Positions 1 through 5,700 of a stretch of 6,147 bases of DNA are shown here, one piece after another. The first letter of the stretch is position 1. Every line of letters begins with the position of its first letter. The notes under the pieces were generated by a model that saw only the letters and a list, made by a program, of their open reading frames with translations, was not told where the DNA came from and ran no database searches. The position numbers were made by a program, and so were the translations under genes. This DNA comes from Pseudomonadota bacterium (GTDB lineage Bacteria; Desulfobacterota; WTBG01; JAGOGO01): contig JAGHDE010000106.1 in the NCBI GenBank assembly GCA_021160085.1, positions 1 through 6,147 of the forward strand, written 5' to 3'.

Positions 1-1536
1 CTGGACGGCACCGTCTACGACAGTATCTCGTCGGGACAACCGCACCATCAGGTTAAGACGGCCATCTCCCACATGAATCTCGACGGGACGGCGGCATGCA
101 GCACCCTTTCCGCCGGACTGAAACGGCGGGTGCTCCTGGCTCGGGCGCTGGTCAGCGATCCTGACATTCTCATGCTTGATGAGCCGACCAATCATCTGGA
201 TATCGACGCCATTGTCTGGATGGAGCAGTTCCTGCTCCGCTTGGGGAAAACCATGATTTTTGTCACCCACGACCGGGCCTTCCTTAATCGGGTATCCACC
301 CGCATCGTGGAACTCGACCGGGGAGTACTGACCCCGTTTGCCGGTAAGTATGACGATTACCTTACCCGCAAGCAGGAACTGCTCGAGAACGAAGACTCGC
401 GCAACGCCGAGTTTGATAAACAGCTGAGGAGCGAAGAGGTCTGGATCAGGCAGGGTATCAAGGCCCGGCGAACCCGTAATGAGGGACGAGTGCGGGCCCT
501 GATGAAGATGCGGGCCGAGGTGAAGCAGCGCCGTGCCCGTAGCGGCAATCTGCGCCTCATGGTACAGGAGGCCGAGCGATCGGGAAGGCTGGTCATCGAA
601 GAAAAGCATATTGCTGTTGCCTATGATAAGCACCCCTTGATTAGCGATTTTTCAACAACCGTCATGCGGGGTAATAAAATCGGTGTTATCGGACCGAACG
701 GCTGCGGCAAGACCACGTTGCTTCGGATGCTGCTGGGAGAGATCGACCCGAACCGGGGGTCGGTGCGACACGGGACCCGCCTGCAGGTTGCCTATTTCGA
801 TCAGCTCAGGGCGCAACTCGATGAAAGCAAGACCCTTCAGGAAAACGTTACTGATGCGGGAGATATGGTCATGGTGGACGGGAAGCAGCAACATGTCATC
901 GGCTATCTGCAGGACTTCCTGTTTTCACCCGCCCAGGCCCAGGCTCCCATCACCTGCCTTTCCGGCGGGGAGCGCAACCGGCTCCTTCTGGCCAGGCTCT
1001 TCACCCGGTCGTCCAATGTGCTGGTTCTGGACGAACCCACCAACGACCTGGACGGAGAAAGTCTGGAACTGCTGGAGGCCATGCTGCTCGAGTACTCCGG
1101 GACGGTCCTGCTGGTAAGCCATGACCGCACCTTCCTGAACAACGTTGTCACTTCCACCCTGGTCTTTGAAGGATCGGGCCGGGTAGAAGAATACGTAGGC
1201 GGTTACGACGACTGGCTCCGTCAGCGGTCCCAGCCGGGGGAACCCAACCCGGAGCCGAAGCCCAAAAAAGGCAGACCCCGCAGCGTGCCCATTGGCCCCC
1301 GCAAGCTTACCTTTAAGGAGCAGCGCGAACGTGAGAAACTGCCGGACATCATCGAAAATCTGGAGACGCGAAAGCAGGAACTTTTCTCCACCATGGCCGA
1401 TCCCGAACTTTACAAGACCGCCGGAACAAAGGTCGCGCGACTGCAGGCCGGTCTGGATGAACTGGAACGGGAGTTGGAGACGGCCTATGCCCGGTGGGAA
1501 CTGCTGGAAGATCTGGCACTTAAAGCCGGCGGGTAA
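1..1536 (+). CDS. uup: Uup-type ABC-F ATPase, 5'-truncated by window edge
   Basis: Soluble ABC-F protein with two ATPase domains in one chain and no membrane segments. Family members act on ribosomes, and E. coli Uup is also linked to branched DNA and transposon excision. The frame is open from base 1 (511 residues visible), so the real start lies upstream; the ATG at 73 is internal. Numbering from base 1: first signature LSAGLKRR (36-43), Walker B LMLDEP with D60/E61, and H-loop FVTHDR; a linker with WIRQGIKARRTRNEGR, diagnostic of Uup; second Walker A GPNGCGKTT (231-239), signature LSGGERN (320-326), Walker B LVLDEP (D344/E345), and H-loop LVSHDR; a charged Pro/Lys-rich spacer; and a C-terminal coiled-coil domain ending near WELLEDL. 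The first Walker A is off the window. Between TVYD and the first signature there is much less sequence than I recall in E. coli Uup (see findings). The first signature has Ala for the usual first Gly. The gene is GC-rich, unlike everything to its right. Confidence 0.95.
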   Translation: MDGTVYDSISSGQPHHQVKTAISHMNLDGTAACSTLSAGLKRRVLLARALVSDPDILMLDEPTNHLDIDAIVWMEQFLLRLGKTMIFVTHDRAFLNRVSTRIVELDRGVLTPFAGKYDDYLTRKQELLENEDSRNAEFDKQLRSEEVWIRQGIKARRTRNEGRVRALMKMRAEVKQRRARSGNLRLMVQEAERSGRLVIEEKHIAVAYDKHPLISDFSTTVMRGNKIGVIGPNGCGKTTLLRMLLGEIDPNRGSVRHGTRLQVAYFDQLRAQLDESKTLQENVTDAGDMVMVDGKQQHVIGYLQDFLFSPAQAQAPITCLSGGERNRLLLARLFTRSSNVLVLDEPTNDLDGESLELLEAMLLEYSGTVLLVSHDRTFLNNVVTSTLVFEGSGRVEEYVGGYDDWLRQRSQPGEPNPEPKPKKGRPRSVPIGPRKLTFKEQREREKLPDIIENLETRKQELFSTMADPELYKTAGTKVARLQAGLDELERELETAYARWELLEDLALKAGG

Positions 1537-1597
1537 TCCCGGCCCCGACATTTCCGCTTCACTATCATCCATTGACATCCCCGGCGCAACCGCTCAA
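1537..1597. other. Remnant uup 3' flank up to the insertion sequence
   Basis: These 61 GC-rich bases after the uup stop hold no gene. The GC-rich inverted sequence around the stop codon (GCCGG at 1525-1529 with CCGGC at 1539-1543) lacks a T-run and is not convincing as a terminator. Composition matches uup, not the DNA right of the insertion sequence. Confidence 0.5.
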
Positions 1598-1599
1598 TA

Positions 1600-1611
1600 T
1601 TAACCCGGCGA
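1600..1611 (+). repeat. Left terminal inverted repeat of the IS630 element
   Basis: TTAACCCGGCGA matches the reverse complement of 2702-2713 exactly. Including the adjacent TA, the match is 14 bp (1598-1611 with 2702-2715). Pairing falls apart inside 1612, with only scattered matches, so the perfect repeat is short. The transposase stop codon begins only 12 bases further in. Confidence 0.88.
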
Positions 1612-1623
1612 TTAAATAGGCTA

Positions 1624-2658
1624 TCAAGAGGCATATGCAATCTTCGGATGCTTGAAGTATTTTGTGACTCGCTTCGGCATCTTTTGGAGTTTTCGCAAAT
1701 GCGACAATGCTTTGCTTTTTAGTTGCTCCTGAGATCTGGCAGGAGGACCGGAGTGGACGCCGGCTTTTAAATCACAGTTCAAATATTCATCTGGGTTCAA
1801 CTCTGGAGCATAGGCTGGAAGAAAGAATACTTCTATGTGATCCGTATGCTCCTGAAGCCAGTCTCGTGCCTTATAGCTGTGGTGAACTTTCAGGTTGTCT
1901 ATGATTAATAAAACTTTACGGTCAGCATCTTTGATGAGCCGTTTCATGAATTTAATAAATGTGTCTGCGTTCATGCGATTTTCGTATATCATGAATCGAA
2001 CTTTTCCCTGATTGGTGACTGTCGATATTAAATTTACACGTTTGCACCTGGCTGAAAGCCTGATTGCCGGCGTTTTACCACGGGGTGCATAGCTTCTGCC
2101 ATGGTAACTGTCATTGCAAAGACCGGTCTCGTCGCCCCAATGAATCTCGGCATCCTCTTTCTTGGCTTTTTGCTGGATTACCGGATACTCTTCGCCAAGC
2201 CATTTTTTAACGGCCTTGGGGTTCTGTTCATAGGCGCGCTTCAACGGCCTTTGAGGAGTAAAATTCCAGCGCTTGAGATAATCACCAATGGTGCGGATGG
2301 GAACCTTAATCCCCCAAAGCTCCCTGATCAGTTGCTGCACCGCTATGCGAGTCCACAAAGCGAATGGCAGTTTTAATTGGTCCGGACATTTATCGCAGAT
2401 TGTTTTTTGGACTTCTTTTTCTTGGTCTTTGTCCAATCTGCGGCAACTGCCAAGAGGACGTCCGCGCTTTTTGATTTTGAGGGACTTTTTGCCTTCGTTT
2501 TTGTAACGGCTCCACCATGTGCTGCATGTGGTACGACTGACACCGGTAATTGCACTGATCTCAGCATGCTTGCGCCCCTGATTTCGAAGGCGAATGACTT
2601 GATAACGAAGTTGTTGCTGAGTATCAGTGCTGAGTTTTCTTGCATCTATTTTTTCCAT
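1624..2658 (-). CDS. IS630-family DDE transposase, apparently intact
   Basis: This 344-residue protein catalyses cut-and-paste movement of the surrounding element into TA sites. The N-terminal half is a helix-turn-helix region: residues 30-52 (KHAEISAITGVSRTTCSTWW) resemble the usual IS630 HTH_29/winged-helix part, followed by a basic KIKKRGRPLG linker (61-70) and a second DNA-binding helical region to about 140. The catalytic core has the expected acidic triad: D176 in HWGDETGL, D254 in LLIIDN and E291 in LNPDEYLNCDLK. The NPDEYLN form of the last motif is a common IS630 variant. Length is normal and there is no frameshift or internal stop. The start ATG at 2658 has no convincing Shine-Dalgarno upstream and is followed by A-rich codons. 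The gene faces the same way as the ligase gene upstream, with no visible terminator between, so read-through could contribute to expression. Confidence 0.95.
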   Translation of the reverse strand: MEKIDARKLSTDTQQQLRYQVIRLRNQGRKHAEISAITGVSRTTCSTWWSRYKNEGKKSLKIKKRGRPLGSCRRLDKDQEKEVQKTICDKCPDQLKLPFALWTRIAVQQLIRELWGIKVPIRTIGDYLKRWNFTPQRPLKRAYEQNPKAVKKWLGEEYPVIQQKAKKEDAEIHWGDETGLCNDSYHGRSYAPRGKTPAIRLSARCKRVNLISTVTNQGKVRFMIYENRMNADTFIKFMKRLIKDADRKVLLIIDNLKVHHSYKARDWLQEHTDHIEVFFLPAYAPELNPDEYLNCDLKAGVHSGPPARSQEQLKSKALSHLRKLQKMPKRVTKYFKHPKIAYAS

Positions 2659-2701
2659 GCACGATATATAGCATATTAGAACTAATTTGTTAAGTAATTT
2701 T

Positions 2702-2713
2702 TCGCCGGGTTAA
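2702..2713 (-). repeat. Right terminal inverted repeat of the IS630 element
   Basis: TCGCCGGGTTAA is the exact reverse complement of 1600-1611 and is followed by TA at 2714-2715. It lies 18 bases from the stop codon of the acyl-CoA synthetase gene and 43 bases upstream of the transposase start. Confidence 0.88.
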
Positions 2714-2731
2714 TAATTGGTTTTTTTATCT

Positions 2732-4399
2732 TTATTCTTCATAAATAATTTTCAGGGATTGCTCTCCTTCCAATTTCAAATCCTCTATGGCTAATAGTCG
2801 AAGTCTATTTCGGTCCACCTTCCCTTCTTTTTCACCGGGTAATTCGTCCACTATTTTTATCCATCGGGGAATCTGATGGCGGGGAATTTGAGTTCGGCAA
2901 AATTCTCGAATCGATTGGGGATTACAGGTAGAGTCGTTACTGGTTTTAACGAATGCATATACCTCTTCAGTAAGACGTCGGCTGGGAACTCCAACGACCC
3001 GGGAATTGATTATATCGGGATGGAATTGCAGAAACTTCTCTATTTCCAAGGGATAGATATTCTCTCCTCCTCTGATTATCATATTCCGTTTTCGACCGGT
3101 TATTCGATAGTATCTCTCTTCATCCTTTGTCCCCAGGTCTCCGGTATGAAACCATCCTTCTTTATCGACGAGTTCTGATGTTTCCTTCTCCATATTATAA
3201 TAGCCTTTCATCATTACCGGAGTACGAACACAAATCTCCCCTTGCATACCTGCCGGTAACAGCTCACCACTTTCAGAATCAATAACCTTTAATTCCATTC
3301 CATCCAATGGTTGGCCGAGCGTGGTAATTGATTTTTCGATGGATTCATTACATCCCGTCTGCGTTAGGAGCCCTATTTCAGTAATGCCATAAGCCGCTGT
3401 CAGTTCTGGAATCGGCATCTTCTCAATCGTCTCCTTTATCAAATCGGGCGGACAATAATCTCCGGATATTATCCCGGTTCGAAGACTGCTGAGATCAAAC
3501 TTGGAAAATTCCTGGTGGCTGAAGAGGTCGGCAAATATGGTAGGCACTCCATAAAGAGCGGTACAGCGATATTTCTCAATCGATTTTAGAACATCAGAAG
3601 CATTATATCGAGGTATAATTACTGTTGAGGTAAGGGTGCTAAAGGTAACCATGAGGCCCATCCAGAAACCAAAAATATAATGAAACGGCAGCGGAAGACA
3701 AAGGATATCTGAAGAATCAAAATTTAGTTTCCTGGCAATGGGCTGAGCATTATTTATAAGCCCAAAATGGGTAAGCACTGCTCCCCGGGAGTGGCCAGTC
3801 AAGCCACAGGTAAATTTAATGATGAAAGGATCAGATGGGAAAACTTTTTCCCGGATAGATCGAAAATCAACTTCAGTTACCTTATGAGCACGATCTACTA
3901 CCTCTGAAAACGTGATAAATTGAGAAGAAGTTTTATTACCAAGAGTGATAACTTTTTTTAAACACGGAAGTTTCTCAGATTGAACCTTTCCCCCCGAATG
4001 AACCTGAAGGTCAGGAATTGCCTGGTGAAGAATCTTTACGTAGTCGGTGCCGTTACAACTCTCAGTGAAAAACAAAAACTTTACATCTGCTTGTTTCAGG
4101 TCATAAAGAAGGTCCCGGGCCCGAATATTGGGATTTAAGGGAACCATAACCGCCCCGATTTTAGCAAGGCCTAAAAAAAGAAAAACCCATTCAGGAATAT
4201 TTTTTGCCCAGACAGCAACATTATCACCCTTTCTTACTCCCAAATCAATCATTCCGCGCGCCAGAAGGTCAGAAAGATTCTTCAATTTCCCAAAGGTAAT
4301 GGCTTCCCCATAAGGGAGACTGATTAAGGCCTTCTGGTGAGGCAGTTTATCTGCCTGGCGATCAAAAAAATCTCCTACTGTAGTATCTATCCATCTCAT
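2732..4399 (-). CDS. Acyl-CoA synthetase (AMP-forming), class I adenylate-forming enzyme
   Basis: This 555-residue cytoplasmic enzyme of the ANL superfamily should activate a carboxylic acid as acyl-AMP and transfer it to CoA. Length is full for a fatty-acid or aryl-CoA ligase. Visible motifs: LPLPFHYIFG (about 235-244), YGITE (337-341), HTGDLG with D421, the hinge and A8 loop GRKRNMIIRGGENIYP (435-450), and the C-terminal catalytic lysine K527 in EGKVDR. The phosphate-binding A3 loop is odd: FTCGLTGHSRGA (196-207) replaces the usual YTSGTTGxPKG, with Cys, Leu, Ser and Arg at normally conserved positions. Substrate cannot be told from sequence; medium/long-chain fatty or aromatic acids are possible. 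The gene starts 51 bases after a MarR regulator on the same strand. The ATG has only a weak GAG nine bases upstream; a two-codon frame ATG-CAA-TGA overlaps the start. No terminator is visible before the insertion sequence 18 bases downstream. Confidence 0.92.
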   Translation of the reverse strand: MRWIDTTVGDFFDRQADKLPHQKALISLPYGEAITFGKLKNLSDLLARGMIDLGVRKGDNVAVWAKNIPEWVFLFLGLAKIGAVMVPLNPNIRARDLLYDLKQADVKFLFFTESCNGTDYVKILHQAIPDLQVHSGGKVQSEKLPCLKKVITLGNKTSSQFITFSEVVDRAHKVTEVDFRSIREKVFPSDPFIIKFTCGLTGHSRGAVLTHFGLINNAQPIARKLNFDSSDILCLPLPFHYIFGFWMGLMVTFSTLTSTVIIPRYNASDVLKSIEKYRCTALYGVPTIFADLFSHQEFSKFDLSSLRTGIISGDYCPPDLIKETIEKMPIPELTAAYGITEIGLLTQTGCNESIEKSITTLGQPLDGMELKVIDSESGELLPAGMQGEICVRTPVMMKGYYNMEKETSELVDKEGWFHTGDLGTKDEERYYRITGRKRNMIIRGGENIYPLEIEKFLQFHPDIINSRVVGVPSRRLTEEVYAFVKTSNDSTCNPQSIREFCRTQIPRHQIPRWIKIVDELPGEKEGKVDRNRLRLLAIEDLKLEGEQSLKIIYEE

Positions 4400-4450
4400 T
4401 GCATCTATCTCAATTAATCGTTACGCAGTGATGAAAAACGTGCTGCGGTT

Positions 4451-4924
4451 TTACAGGAGTTGTTTGGCGTGAGAAATCCCTTCGCTCATCTTTTTTAAAA
4501 GCAGGGAGAGCTCTTTAAATTCTTTCTGGGATAGACAGTTCATCAAAGGAACAAACTCTTCTTCATAAGCAGATAAAATTTCCCCAAAAAGATGTTTCCC
4601 TTTTACGGTAAACCGTATCCATGTTTTTCGGCGATCTTCTTGATCTTGCTCCCGGATTACAAAACCGGATTTTTCTAAGTGATCCACGATAGTGGTAATG
4701 TTTCCTTTGGTAACAAGCATTTCCTGGCCTAATTTTCCAAGAGGCATGTCACCTTGCAATCCCAAGGTCGTTATCAGATAAAGCTGGGGCAGGGTCAACC
4801 CTTTCCTCCCCACTTTTCTTCTAATCTCCGTGGAGATGACGTTATGCACTCGTAAAATTCTCACCCAAACGCTGATAGAAAGTTCTTTTAGAAAAACCCG
4901 TTTGGATTGAGATTCAAAAGGCAT
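4451..4924 (-). CDS. MarR-family transcriptional regulator
   Basis: This 157-residue protein has the MarR layout. An N-terminal dimerisation helix (about 10-40) is followed by the helices ahead of the recognition region (LTLPQLYLITTLG, 43-55). The winged helix-turn-helix spans about 61-110: PLGKLGQEMLVTKGNITTIV, then DHLEKSGFVIR, then a wing with the typical D-E-D-R-R pattern (QDQEDRRKTWIRFTVKGK). C-terminal dimer helices run to the end. MarR proteins bind short palindromes as dimers and usually lose DNA binding on contact with a small ligand. The gene lies directly before the acyl-CoA synthetase gene, so it probably regulates that operon and itself, possibly with the ligase substrate or acyl-CoA as signal (inference). 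The ATG at 4924 is the only plausible one: an in-frame TGA lies 19-21 bases upstream. A possible GAGAG is far away (about 15 bases), across a run of nine A. Confidence 0.92.
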   Translation of the reverse strand: MPFESQSKRVFLKELSISVWVRILRVHNVISTEIRRKVGRKGLTLPQLYLITTLGLQGDMPLGKLGQEMLVTKGNITTIVDHLEKSGFVIREQDQEDRRKTWIRFTVKGKHLFGEILSAYEEEFVPLMNCLSQKEFKELSLLLKKMSEGISHAKQLL

Positions 4925-4981
4925 TGTGGTTTTTTTTTGCTCTCATCACCAGAAAATATTTAAAGCTTCGATAAAGAAGAA

Positions 4982-5010
4982 TTTTTATCATATCTATTTT
5001 TACAAGTCAA
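4982..5010 (-). promoter_or_regulatory. Possible sigma70-type promoter of the MarR gene
   Basis: On the minus strand, TTGACT (5010-5005) is followed after 17 bases by TAAAAA (4987-4982). This gives 5/6 and 4/6 matches to the housekeeping consensus and predicts a start near 4975 with a leader of about 50 bases. In AT-rich DNA such matches arise easily, so this is tentative. Confidence 0.4.
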
Positions 5011-5015
5011 TTTGT
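5002..5015. promoter_or_regulatory. Imperfect inverted repeat, candidate MarR operator
   Basis: ACAAGT-CA-ATTTGT has 5 of 6 arm positions matching as an inverted repeat. It overlaps the putative -35 hexamer of the regulator's own promoter, which is where an autorepressor would be expected to bind. MarR operators are usually 15-20 bp palindromes, so this is short and one of several AT-rich possibilities. Confidence 0.3.
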
Positions 5016-5043
5016 TTCCCGCAGATCTTATTTTTCATTTTTA

Positions 5044-5073
5044 TTGACAAAACTGCTTTCTTTCTGCTATCAA
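5044..5073 (+). promoter_or_regulatory. Likely sigma70-type promoter of hpt
   Basis: A perfect TTGACA (5044-5049) is followed after 18 bases by TATCAA (5068-5073, 4/6). The predicted start near 5080 leaves a leader of about 47 bases before the hpt ATG. The transcript could continue into the channel gene, since no terminator hairpin is visible after hpt. Confidence 0.5.
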
Positions 5074-5126
5074 AGTTTAAATAGAAACCAAATTTTTTCC
5101 TACTCATAAATTCGATTCTTTTTATC

Positions 5127-5654
5127 ATGGAAACAAAAAATCTTAAAATTCTTTACCCGAAAGAAACAATTCAGGAACGCGTAACTGCTTTAGCTGGTCA
5201 GATTTACCATGATTATCAGCCAGAAGAAGTTTTGGTGGTGGGGGTATTGAAAGGGTCTTTTGTATTTCTTGCTGATCTTGTTCGGGAATTAAAATTACCT
5301 CTTATAATTGATTTTGTCCGGCTGTCAAGTTACGGAAACTCTCTGACTTCTTCTGGCACAGTGAAAATTCTTAAGGATTTAGAAACGTCTATAACTGGAA
5401 AAAACGTTATTATTGTGGAGGACATAATTGATACCGGACTGTCAATAAAGGTTTTGAAAGATGAATTTACCAAGCGCCAGCCCCGGTCCTTAAAGATATG
5501 TGCTCTTATAGATAAAAATTTTCGCCGGAAGGTTGAAATTGATGCTGATTACGTAGGCATCACTATGGATAGAGACTATTTTATTGTGGGATATGGTCTC
5601 GACTGGGCGGAAAACTACCGTCAGCTCCCTGATATCTGTTCCATTGAGCCCTGA
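5127..5654 (+). CDS. hpt: Hypoxanthine phosphoribosyltransferase
   Basis: This 175-residue cytoplasmic purine-salvage enzyme converts hypoxanthine (often also guanine) and PRPP into IMP/GMP. Family landmarks are all present: VLKGSFVFLADLVREL (40-55, pyrophosphate loop), the flexible loop RLSSYGNS (65-72) that closes over the active site, the PRPP-binding signature VEDIIDTG (97-104) with D102 as the likely catalytic base, K130 in ALIDK for purine recognition, and the C-terminal VGYGLDWAENYRQLP (154-168). Length is typical of bacterial Hpt. The ATG at 5127 gives a short, normal N-terminus. It lacks a Shine-Dalgarno sequence and is followed by A-rich codons. In many bacteria hpt sits with tilS and ftsH; here its neighbours are a divergent MarR gene and a downstream K+ channel gene 46 bases away. 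Confidence 0.96.
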   Translation: METKNLKILYPKETIQERVTALAGQIYHDYQPEEVLVVGVLKGSFVFLADLVRELKLPLIIDFVRLSSYGNSLTSSGTVKILKDLETSITGKNVIIVEDIIDTGLSIKVLKDEFTKRQPRSLKICALIDKNFRRKVEIDADYVGITMDRDYFIVGYGLDWAENYRQLPDICSIEP

Positions 5655-5700
5655 GTTTTATTGCAACGCCTGATTCCTTTTCTGATTTTTCTTGATCATT
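5655..5700 (+). other. Short hpt-channel gene gap
   Basis: These 46 AT-rich bases contain no hairpin plus T-run that would act as a terminator and no clear ribosome binding site. The spacing fits co-transcription of hpt and the channel gene. A TTG at 5692-5694 is in frame with the channel and is an alternative start, with an in-frame TGA not far upstream of it. Confidence 0.5.

Larger units (their letters stand above)
1600..2713 (-). mobile_element. Complete IS630-family insertion sequence (1114 bp)
   Basis: The element is bounded by identical inverted ends (TTAACCCGGCGA at the left, its reverse complement at 2702-2713) and flanked on both sides by TA (1598-1599 and 2714-2715). This is the expected TA target duplication of the IS630/Tc1-mariner group. 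Length and a single transposase gene are typical of IS630. It sits between the convergent 3' ends of uup (stop at 1536) and the acyl-CoA synthetase gene (stop codon 2732-2734), so it breaks no gene. The ends contain several TTAA/TA steps, so the exact boundary could shift by a base or two. The intact ends and uninterrupted transposase suggest a recent or still mobile insertion. Its G+C (sampled lines about 38-48%) lies between its two flanks. Confidence 0.9.
4925..5126. other. Divergent intergenic region between marR-type gene and hpt
   Basis: These 202 AT-rich bases separate the minus-strand regulator/ligase operon from the plus-strand hpt. They contain promoter-like hexamers in both directions and an imperfect inverted repeat (listed separately). 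I see no open reading frame, RNA gene or terminator hairpin here. A run of nine T (4930-4938) is the A-rich leader of the regulator mRNA. Confidence 0.7.

Noticed and set aside
683..1117. Plus-strand open frame (144 codons) inside uup
   Set aside because: It is out of frame with the second ATPase domain; the translation is rich in Cys/Trp/Pro with no domain character.
1525..1543. GC-rich inverted repeat around the uup stop as a terminator
   Set aside because: The stem is only five base pairs with competing pairings, and no T-run follows.
925..1578. Long minus-strand open frame (217 codons) opposite the uup 3' half
   Set aside because: It lies fully antisense to a well-supported gene in GC-rich DNA, where long spurious frames are common, and its translation shows no recognisable domain.
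1631..1638. GCATATGC palindrome near the element's left end
   Set aside because: It is an 8-bp perfect palindrome but lies within the last codons of the transposase and is short enough to occur by chance.
2373..2645. Second minus-strand frame (90 codons) overlapping the transposase start, as if for a programmed frameshift
   Set aside because: The 344-residue transposase is complete in one frame with all catalytic residues, so no frameshift is needed.
2377..2679. Plus-strand frame of 100 codons with a hydrophobic N-terminus opposite the transposase start
   Set aside because: It is the complement of the Lys-rich transposase N-terminus, which reads as Phe/Leu-rich on the other strand. No start signal or homology is evident.
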